Part shown: positions 35,812 to 44,625 of the stretch, one piece after another
How the letters are laid out: every line of letters starts with the position of its first letter
Position numbering within the stretch: the first letter of the stretch is position 1
NCBI GenBank assembly: GCA_019359125.1
Contig: JAHHHY010000011.1
Span: 124,001 to 188,000 of the forward strand
DNA: 64,000 bases
Direction: 5' to 3'
DNA from: Pleurocapsa minor GSE-CHR-MK 17-07R
GTDB taxonomy: Bacteria > Chloroflexota > Anaerolineae > Aggregatilineales > Phototrophicaceae
Notes under the pieces: model-generated
Database searches by the model: none
The model's input: only the letters and a program-made list of their open reading frames with translations
Told to the model about the DNA's origin: nothing
Position numbers and translations under genes: made by a program

Positions 35812-37167
35812 ATGAACCATGATCTTTCCGCACGGGTGTGCATTATCGGCGCAGGCCCCAGCGGCATCACCGCCGCCAAGAACTGCCTGCAGGTGGGCCT
35901 GACGAATATCGTCGTGTATGAGAAGCAGGAGGCGGTCGGTGGCAACTGGCTGTTCTCGCCGCGCCTCAGCCATTCCAGCGTGTACGAGACCACGCACATC
36001 ATCAGCAGCAAGCGGCTGTCGCAGTACATCGACTATCCGATGCCAGCTGACTATCCCGATTACCCGTCGCACAAACAGCTGCTGAAATACTTTCAGGACT
36101 ATGCCCGCGATCACGGCGTGCTGGACTATATCCGCTTCAACACGGGCGTGGCGCGAGCCGAAAAGCTGCCGGGCGAACGCTGGGCCGTCACGCTGGACGA
36201 CGGATCACGCGAGGAATTTGACTATCTGATGGTGTGCAACGGCCACCACTGGGACCCGCGCATGCCGGAGTATCCGGGCGAGTTCAGCGGCGAGTTCCTG
36301 CACAGCCACCAGTTCAAGAGCGGTGCGCCCTTCCGCGACAAACGCGTGCTGGTGATCGGCGGCGGCAACTCGGCCTGCGACATCGCCGTGGAGACCAGCC
36401 GCGTGAGCGCCTTCACCGCCATCAGCATGCGCCGCGGCTACTACATCACGCCGAAGATCATTTTCGGCCAGCCGCCCGACGTGCTGGCGTCGCGCTTCAA
36501 ATGGATGCCGCACTGGCTGTATGCGCGCATCCTGCGCCTGACGCTGCGCCTGTACGTGGGCAAATACAGTACCTATGGCCTGCAGGAGCCGGACTATGGC
36601 GTCTTGCAGGGGCATGTGACCAACAACAGCGAGCTGCTGTATTTCCTGCGCCACGGCCGCATTCACCCGCGCCGCGATATCGCCCGTTTCGAGGGCCATA
36701 CCGTGCATTTTGTTGACGGGACGCGCGAAGACTATGACGTGGTGATTGCGGCCACTGGTTTCCGCATCAGCTTCCCGTTCCTCGACAAGTCGTTTTTTGA
36801 CTATTCCGAGGGGCAGCAGGTGAACCTGTTCAACCTGATGATGCACCCGGATCATCCGTCGCTGTTCGTGATCGGGCTGGTGCAGCCGCTGGGGTGCATC
36901 TGGCCGCTGAGCGACGTGCAGGCAAAGATCGCCGCCAACGCCATCGTCGGGCGCTACACGCCGCCGGCCGACATGCGCGCGCGCATCGAAGCGGATACCG
37001 CCGCCCGCCAGCGCCAGTTCATCCAGGCCAAGCGCCATAACGTGGAGGTGGAATTTTTCCCCTTCTTCGACAAGCTGATGCGCGAGGTCCCGGCTGACGC
37101 GCCGGCCTGGGGCGAAGTGCCGCTGCCCCCGCGCCAGCCGCAGTCCCAGCAGCCCGAGCCCGCCTGA
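35812..37167 (+). CDS. Flavin-containing monooxygenase (FMO/BVMO-like)
   Basis: About 451 residues. An FAD-binding motif (CIIGAGPSGITAAKNC) opens the protein. The FMO identifying motif is present (EFSGEFLHSHQFKSGAPF), followed by an NADPH-binding site (VLVIGGGNSACDIAVE) and a late ATGFRISFPF. These enzymes oxygenate soft nucleophiles (N, S) or ketones with NADPH and O2. The ATG at 35812 is preferred to 35782 because the Rossmann strand begins 8 residues later. It is followed after 17 bases by an LLM oxidoreductase, and the two may act on one substrate. Confidence 0.85.
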   Translation: MNHDLSARVCIIGAGPSGITAAKNCLQVGLTNIVVYEKQEAVGGNWLFSPRLSHSSVYETTHIISSKRLSQYIDYPMPADYPDYPSHKQLLKYFQDYARDHGVLDYIRFNTGVARAEKLPGERWAVTLDDGSREEFDYLMVCNGHHWDPRMPEYPGEFSGEFLHSHQFKSGAPFRDKRVLVIGGGNSACDIAVETSRVSAFTAISMRRGYYITPKIIFGQPPDVLASRFKWMPHWLYARILRLTLRLYVGKYSTYGLQEPDYGVLQGHVTNNSELLYFLRHGRIHPRRDIARFEGHTVHFVDGTREDYDVVIAATGFRISFPFLDKSFFDYSEGQQVNLFNLMMHPDHPSLFVIGLVQPLGCIWPLSDVQAKIAANAIVGRYTPPADMRARIEADTAARQRQFIQAKRHNVEVEFFPFFDKLMREVPADAPAWGEVPLPPRQPQSQQPEPA

Positions 37168-37184
37168 CCGAAAAGGACCCTGCC

Positions 37185-38156
37185 ATGACCCGTGCGCTTG
37201 GTGTGATGTTCCGCTGTGTGTATCCGCCCGAATCGCTGATTCCGTTTGCCAAACAGGCCGAAATCCTCGGCTTTGACGAGCTGTGGATTGTCGAGGATTG
37301 TTTCTGGGCGGGCGGCCTGACCTCGACCACATTGGCGCTGGCCTCCACCCGCGACATACCCGTCGGGCTGGGCATCATGCCGGCGGTCGTGCGCAATCCG
37401 GCGATTACCGCGATGGAAATCAGCGCGCTGGGGCGCTTCTTTCCAGGGCGTTTTCATGCTGGCATCGGCCACGGCGTGGCAGACTGGATGCGCCGCATCG
37501 GGGCCTTTCCGCCGTCGCAGTTGGCCGCGCTGGAAGAAACGATCACCTCGGTGCGCGCGCTGATGGCAGGCGAGCGGCTGAATACGCAGGGCAAACATGT
37601 GGCGCTGGAGGATGTGAAGCTGGTCTTTCCGCCGCATCAGGTGCCGCCTGTCTCGGCGGGCGTGCGCGGAGACAAGTCGCTGCGGCTGGCGGGCCGCAGT
37701 GCCGACGGCACCATCCTGGCGGAAATCGTCGCCCCGGCCTATGTGCGCCATGCCCGCGCCCAGATTGCCGTCGGCCAGGCCGAGGCCGGGCGTACCGAGC
37801 ATCACCGGCTGACTGTCTATACCTTTTGCAGCGTGGGCGACGACCTGGAACGCGCCGTCGACCGCCTGCGCCCGATTGTGGGCGAGTATATCGCCTCTGG
37901 TGCAGTGGATGCCCAGCTCGCGCCGACCGGCCTGCTGGAGCCTGTGAAGGCACTGCTGGCCGAGGTGGGCCCGGCGGCCTTCCCGAACGCGATGCCCGTC
38001 GAGTGGTTTCAGCAGACCTGCATCGTCGGCACAGCCGAGGCCTGCCATGCGGCCCTCGACGCGCTGTATGAGGCCGGCGCCGACAGCGTCGTGCTGGTGC
38101 CGCCGCCGGATGCCACGCCCGAAGACCTGGGCGAGCTGACGCCGGTGATCCGGTAG
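37185..38156 (+). CDS. LLM-class (luciferase-like) flavin oxidoreductase
   Basis: A 323-residue TIM-barrel oxidoreductase that uses F420 or FMN. Recognisable parts are FAKQAEILGFDELWIVED near the N-terminus, VGLGIMPAVVRNPAITAMEI, RFFPGRFHAGIGHGVADWM, and a C-terminal TAEACHAALDALYEAGADSV. From the overall pattern F420 is plausible but not proven. An AAAAGGA ribosome site precedes the ATG. It is the last gene before the large tandem repeat array. Confidence 0.82.
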   Translation: MTRALGVMFRCVYPPESLIPFAKQAEILGFDELWIVEDCFWAGGLTSTTLALASTRDIPVGLGIMPAVVRNPAITAMEISALGRFFPGRFHAGIGHGVADWMRRIGAFPPSQLAALEETITSVRALMAGERLNTQGKHVALEDVKLVFPPHQVPPVSAGVRGDKSLRLAGRSADGTILAEIVAPAYVRHARAQIAVGQAEAGRTEHHRLTVYTFCSVGDDLERAVDRLRPIVGEYIASGAVDAQLAPTGLLEPVKALLAEVGPAAFPNAMPVEWFQQTCIVGTAEACHAALDALYEAGADSVVLVPPPDATPEDLGELTPVIR

Positions 38157-38782
38157 GGGGCGTAACCTCTCCCGTTTCGCTGCGCTCAACTGCCCCAACA
38201 TAAATCCGTTTCAATTTCAGGGCCGGACGAGGCGGGCCTCGTCCCTACGGGTGATGGCCTGGGGCGTAGGGACACAGCCTGCCGTGTCCGCGCTGGAGTC
38301 CGGCATCATTATCCCCGCCCCAACATAAATCCGTTTCAATTTCAGGGCCGGACGAGGCGGGCCTCGTCCCTACGGGTGATGGCCTGGGGCGTAGGGACAC
38401 GGCCTGCCGTGTCCGTGCTGGTGTCCGGCATCATTATCCCCGCCCAACATAAATCCGTTTCAATTTCAGGGCCGGACGAGGCGGGCCTCGTCCCTGCGGG
38501 TGATGGCCTGGGGCGTAGGGAAACGGCCTGCCGTGTCCGTGCTGGTGTCCGGCATCATTATCCCCGCCCAACATAAATCCGTTTCAATTTCAGGGCCGGA
38601 CGAGGCGGGCCTCGTCCCTACGGTGAAAGGACTTGGGTCGTAGGGACACAGCCTGCCGTGTCCGTGCTGGCAAAGAACCTGCGAGGACCGAGGGCTGAGG
38701 CGAGGGTATCCGCATGCGCAATCCTGAAATTCATGTATAGTGGAAAATATCAGGATGTGATTGTCACACTGGCAGGTGTCGC
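38157..38782. other. Intergenic region dominated by a tandem REP array
   Basis: No gene is seen in 626 bases. The array at 38196-38670 fills most of it. The last 110 bases, upstream of the LQRxxGN gene, include a TATAGT (38736-38741) that could be a -10 element, but I see no matching -35. Confidence 0.7.
38196..38670. repeat. Tandem array of four 124-base units carrying REP-like hairpin pairs
   Basis: Units begin at 38196, 38321, 38445 and 38569, each with CAACATAAATCCGTTTC; the last is partial. Each unit contains hairpin A (CGGACGAGGC/GCCTCGTCC then CTAC) and hairpin B (GTAG then GGACACRGC/GCYGTGTCC), with their GTAG feet facing across about 17 bases. Units differ by only a few bases, so the amplification is recent. 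Confidence 0.92.
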
Positions 38783-40078
38783 ATGAGCCCGGCAGGCACG
38801 ACCGATGTGGGGGCGCCGCAGCAGAGTTCTGCTGTGAAGCCCGTTCGCGCAACAGGAAATCCCTCTGGCGGGGAATTTGCTGCCCCGGCCGTGCCCGCCT
38901 CGCTGGTCCGCCTGACGCCGGGGGCCGCCACGCCGCGCGATGTGCTCCATTTGCAGCGTTATGCGGGCAATGCTGGCACCATCCGGGCATTACAGCGGTC
39001 CGGCCTGATCCAGCGCGAGAATCCGCCTGCGGCCGCGCCTGCCCCGCCCAGCACGACGCCAGCCACAACCGGCACATCAGCAGCCACGACCCCGGCGACC
39101 GGTGGCGCGCCCGCGTCCACGTCTGCCGGCCCGGCCGCGCCCGAAACCCGCTGGACCGAGAGCGACCAGGCGATGATCGATCGCATGGTGGGGCGCAGCG
39201 GCGTGATCGAGTCGTATCAGGCCGGACAGATCGCCGGATTCATCCGCCGCATGTCCGCGCCCGCCTACGAGATGTTCCGCGACTGGCTGAACCTGGCCGA
39301 GTCGGACATGGAGCGCGCGTTCCTGTGCAAGGCGCTGGTGGCCAACCGCAACCTGGCCGAAATCACCGAATTTGCGGCGCGTATCAGCGGCAAGAGCGAG
39401 CGCTGGATGCTGCGCAACCTGAACCTGGTCAGCTTCACCATGGGCGGCAGCGGCGGCGTCACGCAGCAGTTCGATGCCTCGTGCGGCCCGACAGCGGCGG
39501 AGGCCATGCGCGGCACCTACGACCCGATTTACGCGCTCTACATCCGCTCCGGCGGCGGCGTCTCCCAGCAGACTGCGGCGGCCTTCACCCAGCCGGAGAC
39601 GGCCCGCAATCAGCGCCTCGTGCGCGAGCAGTCGCGCATGATGGCGACTGCCGGCGGCGTCACCGACGACCGCGTGCAGCAGCCCGGCGTGGCGTCGTCT
39701 GGCGCGGGCATCACGATGGCCGCCTTCATCAGCCTGTGCAATGGCTTCACCGGCACCACCGGCCTGCGCTTCCGCGCCAAAGATGTCCCGACTGACCTGT
39801 CGATGTCCGCGGCGGTCACCGTGCTGCGGCGCAATCTGTCGCAGGGCATCACGATTCCGGCCTTCGTCGGCACGGGCGCGTCTGGCAACGGCCACTTCGT
39901 CATGTTCATCTCGGCAGCGGGCGGCCGCTTCATGATTCACGATCCGTGGACGGGTGAAGCAGTCTGGCAGACCGAGAATCAGATATTAACGAGTACAATG
40001 GCACTGCCCAGTGGATGGAACACGTTGTGGGCGATTGGCGCGCCGCGTCGCACCCGCCCGCAAGACACACCAACATAA
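38783..40078 (+). CDS. LQRxxGN-motif protein with papain/C39-like Cys-His-Asp domain (locus A)
   Basis: A 431-residue protein. The leader motif is LHLQRYAGNAGTIRALQRSG (residues 56-75), followed by a Pro/Ala/Thr linker to about 125. Residues 126-425 form a domain shared with the protein at 49.1 kb: RWTESDQAM, FLCKALVANRNLAEITEFA, SERWMLRNLNLV, then TQQFDASCGPTAAEAM. The candidate triad is C234, H371 (GNGHFVMFIS) and D387 (MIHDPWTGEAVW). Gln six residues before the Cys fits an oxyanion-hole residue. No Sec signal is present. A partner gene starts 12 bases downstream. By architecture it is a candidate exported cysteine protease or related effector; the activity and delivery route are inferred. 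Confidence 0.78.
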   Translation: MSPAGTTDVGAPQQSSAVKPVRATGNPSGGEFAAPAVPASLVRLTPGAATPRDVLHLQRYAGNAGTIRALQRSGLIQRENPPAAAPAPPSTTPATTGTSAATTPATGGAPASTSAGPAAPETRWTESDQAMIDRMVGRSGVIESYQAGQIAGFIRRMSAPAYEMFRDWLNLAESDMERAFLCKALVANRNLAEITEFAARISGKSERWMLRNLNLVSFTMGGSGGVTQQFDASCGPTAAEAMRGTYDPIYALYIRSGGGVSQQTAAAFTQPETARNQRLVREQSRMMATAGGVTDDRVQQPGVASSGAGITMAAFISLCNGFTGTTGLRFRAKDVPTDLSMSAAVTVLRRNLSQGITIPAFVGTGASGNGHFVMFISAAGGRFMIHDPWTGEAVWQTENQILTSTMALPSGWNTLWAIGAPRRTRPQDTPT

Positions 40079-40090
40079 GAGGAAGCTGCC

Positions 40091-40486
40091 ATGATCGATC
40101 CAAACAAGGATTACACGAAAGACGAACAACTCGCGCTGGACCTGACGACGCTGTTTGACGATGGACTGGTGGCCCCCGACGGCCAGGTGAGCGAGGTGGT
40201 GCGCGGGATTGGCACGACCGCCGCCGCCCATCAGGCGATTGCCGCCGGGGTGCCGCTGGCATTTATCGGCCTGGCGCTGACCAATGCCCGCGAAAACACC
40301 CTGGAAACCACACGCGCCTTCCCCGAAGACATCATGGCTGAAATCGACAATGCGTATCCGCGTTTTGCCGCCATCATGTATGCCGGGCTGGATGCCTGTG
40401 GCGACGAGCAGGATTACCGCGCCTTTGTGCAGTGGCTGGAAGGCACCTATATCATCATGCGCTCGATCGAGGAACACGGGCCGTAA
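40091..40486 (+). CDS. Small conserved partner of the locus A effector-like protein
   Basis: A 131-residue acidic helical protein with no signal peptide. It aligns along its whole length with the gene that follows the paralogous effector at 50.7 kb. Shared positions include DYTxxEQxxLDLxxLFDxG near the N-terminus, a central RxxPEDxxxEID/LD, and a C-terminal FAxxIxAGxxxxxxxQDxxAF with xWL. It has an AAGAGGAAG ribosome site before its ATG and lies 12 bases after the effector stop. Its size and constant position fit an immunity protein, inhibitor or loading chaperone. I do not recognise a named family. Confidence 0.75.
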   Translation: MIDPNKDYTKDEQLALDLTTLFDDGLVAPDGQVSEVVRGIGTTAAAHQAIAAGVPLAFIGLALTNARENTLETTRAFPEDIMAEIDNAYPRFAAIMYAGLDACGDEQDYRAFVQWLEGTYIIMRSIEEHGP

Positions 40487-40929
40487 GGCGGGCGGTGGAC
40501 AAGAGAGCGATGAACTCACCTCTCTACACCAGCGGGCGCATCGCGATGCGCCCCTACGCCTCCAACCTTATGACCGCGAACCAACTGCTCTGGTCATTGA
40601 TGTAACGACAGCATACGACGACCGACCGACTCCGCCGATGTAGGGGCGCGTCGCGACGCGCCCGGCAATACAGATCATCAGAATATTCTGCGTGTTCGTT
40701 CATTCCACGGGTGAGGCTGGTTTTAGACCGGCACAATTCCGGCCAATCTCCATCACAGGATTTCGCCCCATAACCCCCCATTAACAGGGGGTAGATGGCC
40801 CGCGCTTTCTCTCAACTGAAATATACCCATACTTCGCAGCGCCAAGCTCGTCTAGAATATGAGGATTCAACGGGGTTTCCGCAGCACTTCTTCAAAGTCA
40901 GCCCCAACACGCATCAGAGGACATAATGA
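40487..40929. other. Intergenic region with a REP-like pair
   Basis: No gene is seen in 443 bases. It contains the convergent hairpin pair at 40534-40663. The remaining 260 bases up to the ATPase gene have no structure I can name; a short leader near 40860-40929 precedes the ATPase start. Confidence 0.65.
40534..40663. repeat. Convergent REP-like hairpin pair (BIME-like)
   Basis: The left palindrome GGGCGCATCGCGATGCGCCC ends in CTAC. The right palindrome GGGCGCGTCGCGACGCGCCC begins with GTAG. They are 82 bases apart. The two stems differ by an A-T versus G-C swap that keeps pairing intact. Confidence 0.8.
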
Positions 40930-43671
40930 ATGGCAGTTTCCGCAGATAAACAGGGCTTTCGCGCCTGGTGGTCGCGCTCGGCTGACGAGACGATCGAGGC
41001 GCTGGGGGCCAATGGGCTGACCGGCCTGAACAACAGTGAAGTCGGCCAGCGCCAGGCCAGCTTCGGCCCGAACAGCTTTCCTGAAAAAGAAAAAGAAGGC
41101 GTGCTGGGCAGCATTCTCAGCGCGTTCAAGGACCCGCTGGCGATCGTGCTTACTGTCGCGGCTGGTCTCAGCGCGGCCATCGGACTGATCGAGGGCGAAC
41201 CGCAGGAATTGCAGCAGGCGCTGTGGATTATGGCCATCGTCGTGTTCATGACGCTGGTCGGCTTCTACACCGACTACATCGCCGACCGCGAGATGGACAA
41301 GCTGAAGAAGCTTCAGGTCGATGAGGCCAATGTCATCCGCGACGGCCAGCGCAAACGCATCACCGCGTCCGAGCTGGTGGTGGGCGACGTGGTTGAGCTG
41401 GGGCTGGGCGATAAAGTCCCGGCAGACGGGCGCGTGATCGCCTCCAGCAATGCCACCGTCAACGAGCAGTTGTTCACCGGCGACCCGTACGACATCGACA
41501 AGAGCCATACGGTCGTGCTGGACGAGCAGACGCCGCTAGGCGAACGCGCCAATATGGTCATGGGCGGTACATTCGTGACCGCGGGCACGCTGCGCGCCGT
41601 CGTCACCGCCGTGGGCGTGGGCAGCGAGCTGGGCAAAATCTGGGAGCTGGTGACGGCCGAAGAAGAGACCGAGACGCCGCTGCAAACCCAATTGGCGCAG
41701 CTGGGCCGCATGCTGCTGATCGGCACGCTGATCGTGTGCGTGCTGGTCGTGCTGATTTATATCGTCTTCCAGAGCTACCCGGTGCTGGACGCGCTGGTGG
41801 TGGCGGTCGCGCTGGCGATTGCCTTCATCCCGGAGGCGCTGGGTGCGATCATCCTGATTGCGCTGGCGCTGGGCGCCCGTGAAATGGTCGAAAAGAAGAC
41901 CATCATCCGCGACAAGTATGCCGCTGAAGGGCTGGGCTCGGTCAGCGTGATCTGCACCGACAAGACCGGCACGATCACGTTTGGCAATATGACCGCCACG
42001 CATCTGTGGGGCGTCGGCACCGGCGAGCTTCAGGTGGACAGCATCAACTGGAAAGATGTCAGCCATGATGCCTCGATGATGCTGCAGGTGGTGCGCTTCG
42101 CCAACAACCTGCGCGACGGCACCGACAATGCGCTGGGCGGGCTGGCCGAGAAAGCCGGCTGGCCGATCACCGCTGAAATGCGCCAGCACCGCCGCGGCGA
42201 AGTGCCGTTCAGCAGCAAGCGCAAGCGCATGTCCACGCTGGATGAGGTCACGCCGGGCGAGCTGGTGCTGCACGTCAAGGGCGCCGCCGGATTCGTGCTG
42301 CCGCTGTGCACGCACGTGATGACCAATGGCGAGGCCCGTCCGCTGACCGAGCCGATCCGCGAGTCTGCCGCGGCGCAGCTCCTGCGCTTCGAGCGCGAGG
42401 GCTATCGCGTGCTGGCGCTGGCCTATCGCGCCTGGACCGGAAGCGCGCCGGAGCCGCACGAAGACGATGAACAGAATCTGACTTTCCTGGGCCTGGTGGC
42501 GATTTCTGACCCGGCGCGCCCGGAAGTGCGCGACACGATCGAGACGCTGCGCGGCGCGGGCATCAGTGTGAAGATGATCACCGGCGACAGCGCCGAAACC
42601 GCGCTCAGCATCGCCCGCGATATCGGGCTGGTGGGCGCTGGCGTGGGCCGTGAGGTCATCATTGACGGCGTGATGCTGGACCAGCTCAGCCGGGCGGCGG
42701 CGGCCAAACGCGGCGACGACACCAGCAAGCCGCTGGTCGCCTACATGAGCGACGAAGACCTGAAGCGCATCGCGGCGGGCATCGTGTTCTCGCGCGTGAC
42801 GCCTGAGGACAAGGTGACGATCGTGAACGCGCTCCAGCATGAGGGGATGCTGGTGTCGATGGTGGGCGACGGCGTGAATGACGCCCCGGCTATCAAGGAA
42901 GCCAACGTCGGCATCGCCATGGCGTCTGGCACCGAGCTGGCCAAGTCGGTCAGCAAGGCCGTACTCACGGGCACCTACGAGGCCATCGCCAGCGCCGTGC
43001 GCGTGGGCCGCACCATTCTGCATCGCGCGCGCCTGTATATTCACGCGCTGCTGAGCACCAACGGCGCCGAAGTGGGCATGTTCATCGTGGCCGCCATCGT
43101 CGGCTGGCCCACCCCGCTGACGGCCGTGCAGCTGCTCGTCATCAATCTGCTGGGCGACTCGTGGCTGAGTATCGCGCTGGCCACCGAAAAAGAAGAAAAA
43201 GACGTGATGGACCTGCCGCCGCGTCGTGCGGACGAGCCGGTCATCACGCCGTATATGTGGTTCAGCATCGGCATCCAGAGCGTGGTGGCGACCATCATCA
43301 TGGCGCTGGCCTTCCTGACCATGCGCGAATACACGCGGGGGGTCGGCCTGACGGACGATAACGTGCTGGCGCTGTCGCTCCAGCAGACGGCCATCTTCGC
43401 CACCTTCATGGTGCAGAAGATCCTGCGCAGCGCCTTCACCGCCCGCAGCCTGAAGCATAACCTGTGGCAGATTGGCTTCTTCACCAACCGCTGGAGCCTG
43501 ATCGCGGCGGGCATCACCGTGGGCATCGCCCTGCTGGCGATCTACGTGCTGCCGGTGGGCATGACGCCGCTGCCGGGCGCCGTGCTGCCCACGCTGTTCG
43601 CGCTGGGCCTGATTCCCCCCGTGGTCGAAGAAACCGTCAAGTTCATCATCCGCAAGACGCGCAGGGCGTAA
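40930..43671 (+). CDS. Divergent P2-type cation-transporting ATPase
   Basis: A 913-residue P-type ATPase: N-terminal cation_ATPase_N segment, about ten membrane helices, and the phosphorylation motif ICTDKTGTITFGNMT with D344. The nucleotide domain has HVKGAAGFVLPLC, and the hinge MVGDGVNDAPAIKEANVGIA is intact. Unusual points: the actuator motif TGES reads TGDP (residues 183-186), the membrane PEGLP reads PEALG, and the usual GTEVAKEAADM reads GTELAKSVSKA. The TGDP change affects the Glu that drives dephosphorylation. It could be a slow or specialised pump, for Ca2+, Mg2+ or another cation. It is monocistronic with a strong terminator 25 bases after its stop. Confidence 0.85.
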   Translation: MAVSADKQGFRAWWSRSADETIEALGANGLTGLNNSEVGQRQASFGPNSFPEKEKEGVLGSILSAFKDPLAIVLTVAAGLSAAIGLIEGEPQELQQALWIMAIVVFMTLVGFYTDYIADREMDKLKKLQVDEANVIRDGQRKRITASELVVGDVVELGLGDKVPADGRVIASSNATVNEQLFTGDPYDIDKSHTVVLDEQTPLGERANMVMGGTFVTAGTLRAVVTAVGVGSELGKIWELVTAEEETETPLQTQLAQLGRMLLIGTLIVCVLVVLIYIVFQSYPVLDALVVAVALAIAFIPEALGAIILIALALGAREMVEKKTIIRDKYAAEGLGSVSVICTDKTGTITFGNMTATHLWGVGTGELQVDSINWKDVSHDASMMLQVVRFANNLRDGTDNALGGLAEKAGWPITAEMRQHRRGEVPFSSKRKRMSTLDEVTPGELVLHVKGAAGFVLPLCTHVMTNGEARPLTEPIRESAAAQLLRFEREGYRVLALAYRAWTGSAPEPHEDDEQNLTFLGLVAISDPARPEVRDTIETLRGAGISVKMITGDSAETALSIARDIGLVGAGVGREVIIDGVMLDQLSRAAAAKRGDDTSKPLVAYMSDEDLKRIAAGIVFSRVTPEDKVTIVNALQHEGMLVSMVGDGVNDAPAIKEANVGIAMASGTELAKSVSKAVLTGTYEAIASAVRVGRTILHRARLYIHALLSTNGAEVGMFIVAAIVGWPTPLTAVQLLVINLLGDSWLSIALATEKEEKDVMDLPPRRADEPVITPYMWFSIGIQSVVATIIMALAFLTMREYTRGVGLTDDNVLALSLQQTAIFATFMVQKILRSAFTARSLKHNLWQIGFFTNRWSLIAAGITVGIALLAIYVLPVGMTPLPGAVLPTLFALGLIPPVVEETVKFIIRKTRRA

Positions 43672-43695
43672 TTTGCGGGCATCTGTAAAGCAAAC

Positions 43696-43724
43696 AGGGG
43701 CGCTGATGAGGCGCCCCTTGTTGT
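43696..43724 (+). terminator. Rho-independent terminator of the P-type ATPase gene
   Basis: AGGGGCGC (43696-43703) pairs with GCGCCCCT (43711-43718) across a 7-base loop and is followed by TGTTGT. It lies 25 bases after the ATPase stop. Confidence 0.75.
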
Positions 43725-43737
43725 ATGTGAGCATTCG

Positions 43738-44070
43738 CGGACGAGGCGGGCCTCGTCCCTACACCATGGGCAATGTGACCCTCGTAGGGACAACGCAGGC
43801 GTTGTCCGTTTCTGTCGCTTCGGCGGACGAGGCGGGCCTCGTCCCTACACGATGGGCAATGTGACCGTTGTAGGGACAACGCCTGCGTTGTCCGTTTCTG
43901 TCGCTGCGGCGAACGAGGCGGGCCTCGTCAATACACCATGGGCAATGTGACCCGTTGTAGGGACAACGCCTGCGTTGTCCGTTTCTGTCGCTGCGGCGAA
44001 CGAGGCGGGCCTCGTCAATACACCATGGGCAATGTGACCATCGCAGGTACAACGCAGGCGTTGTCCGTCC
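43738..44070. repeat. Tandem array of four 86-base units carrying REP-like hairpin pairs
   Basis: Units begin at 43738, 43824, 43910 and 43997. Each has hairpin A (GACGAGGC/GCCTCGTC, then CTAC in the first two units and ATAC in the last two), a spacer with CATGGGCAATGTGAC, and hairpin C (GTAG then GGACAACGC/GCGTTGTCC). In units 3 and 4 the outer base pair of hairpin A is broken (CGAAC for CGGAC and GTCAA for GTCCC), so these copies look decayed. Confidence 0.92.
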
Positions 44071-44081
44071 GCTATTCCCAC

Positions 44082-44549
44082 CTATTCCGCCTTGGGCGCA
44101 TCCGGGCGCAGCACTTCAGGCGGCAGGCCCAGCGGAATATCCCCGAATAACATGGTGTCATCCACCGGCACGCCGTTCAGCAGATTGAGCGATTCGATGC
44201 GCTTCTTCATCTGTTCAGCCAGATGCAGCAGATACGCCTGCCAGATGCCCGGACGAATAAAACGCACCTGTCCTCCGGCCCACTGGAGCACCGGCGTCTC
44301 GTAGGTGTGCGGACGCGGCAGCGCAAAGGGCGTCGTCGATTCATCGATGCCGCTGACGAAGTCACCCTCGTAGGGCAGATTTAAATTGATGAACAGCGCG
44401 CTGAGCTGGCCGGACTGCGGATTAATCGCCCCGACAATCTCCACGCGGTCGTCGTGAAACTCGGTTTCCAGCGCCAGCGGATTGCCAGCGTTCATCTTTC
44501 CTTCGATTTGCAGGATAAAAGCGGCTACACTGAAGATGTCTTGCGCCAT
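44082..44549 (-). CDS. Hypothetical protein
   Basis: A 155-residue soluble protein without a recognised family. It starts MAQDIFSVAAFILQIEGKMN with GGAG at a good distance upstream. Two beta-rich segments (ALETEFHDDRVEIVGAINP, LSALFINLNLPYEGDFVSG) are followed by a C-terminal helix-rich part (IWQAYLLHLAEQMKKRIESL). The upstream Met at 44579 is less likely. It is divergent from the DUF89 gene, with 76 bases between the starts. Confidence 0.65.
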   Translation of the reverse strand: MAQDIFSVAAFILQIEGKMNAGNPLALETEFHDDRVEIVGAINPQSGQLSALFINLNLPYEGDFVSGIDESTTPFALPRPHTYETPVLQWAGGQVRFIRPGIWQAYLLHLAEQMKKRIESLNLLNGVPVDDTMLFGDIPLGLPPEVLRPDAPKAE

Positions 44550-44625
44550 GCCTGTTACTCCGTCTACGCACGCAGGCATTGCGCCGCGCGGTCCCTGTAT
44601 TCAATCTGCCTAAGTGGAACATACT

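Larger units (their letters stand above)
43672..44081. other. Intergenic region with terminator and tandem REP array
   Basis: No gene is seen in 410 bases. A terminator (43696-43724) and the array at 43738-44070 account for almost all of it. Confidence 0.75.

Noticed and set aside
41536-43734. 732-codon minus-strand frame over the P-type ATPase
   Set aside because: It is a His/Arg/Gln-rich antisense frame. The ATPase motifs are on the plus strand.
38196-44070. CRISPR arrays
   Set aside because: The repeats are 86-125 bases long, contain internal hairpin pairs and have no variable unique spacers. No cas gene is present.
43759-44081. Short open frames inside the REP arrays
   Set aside because: They encode only the repeat sequence in several frames and have no ribosome sites.
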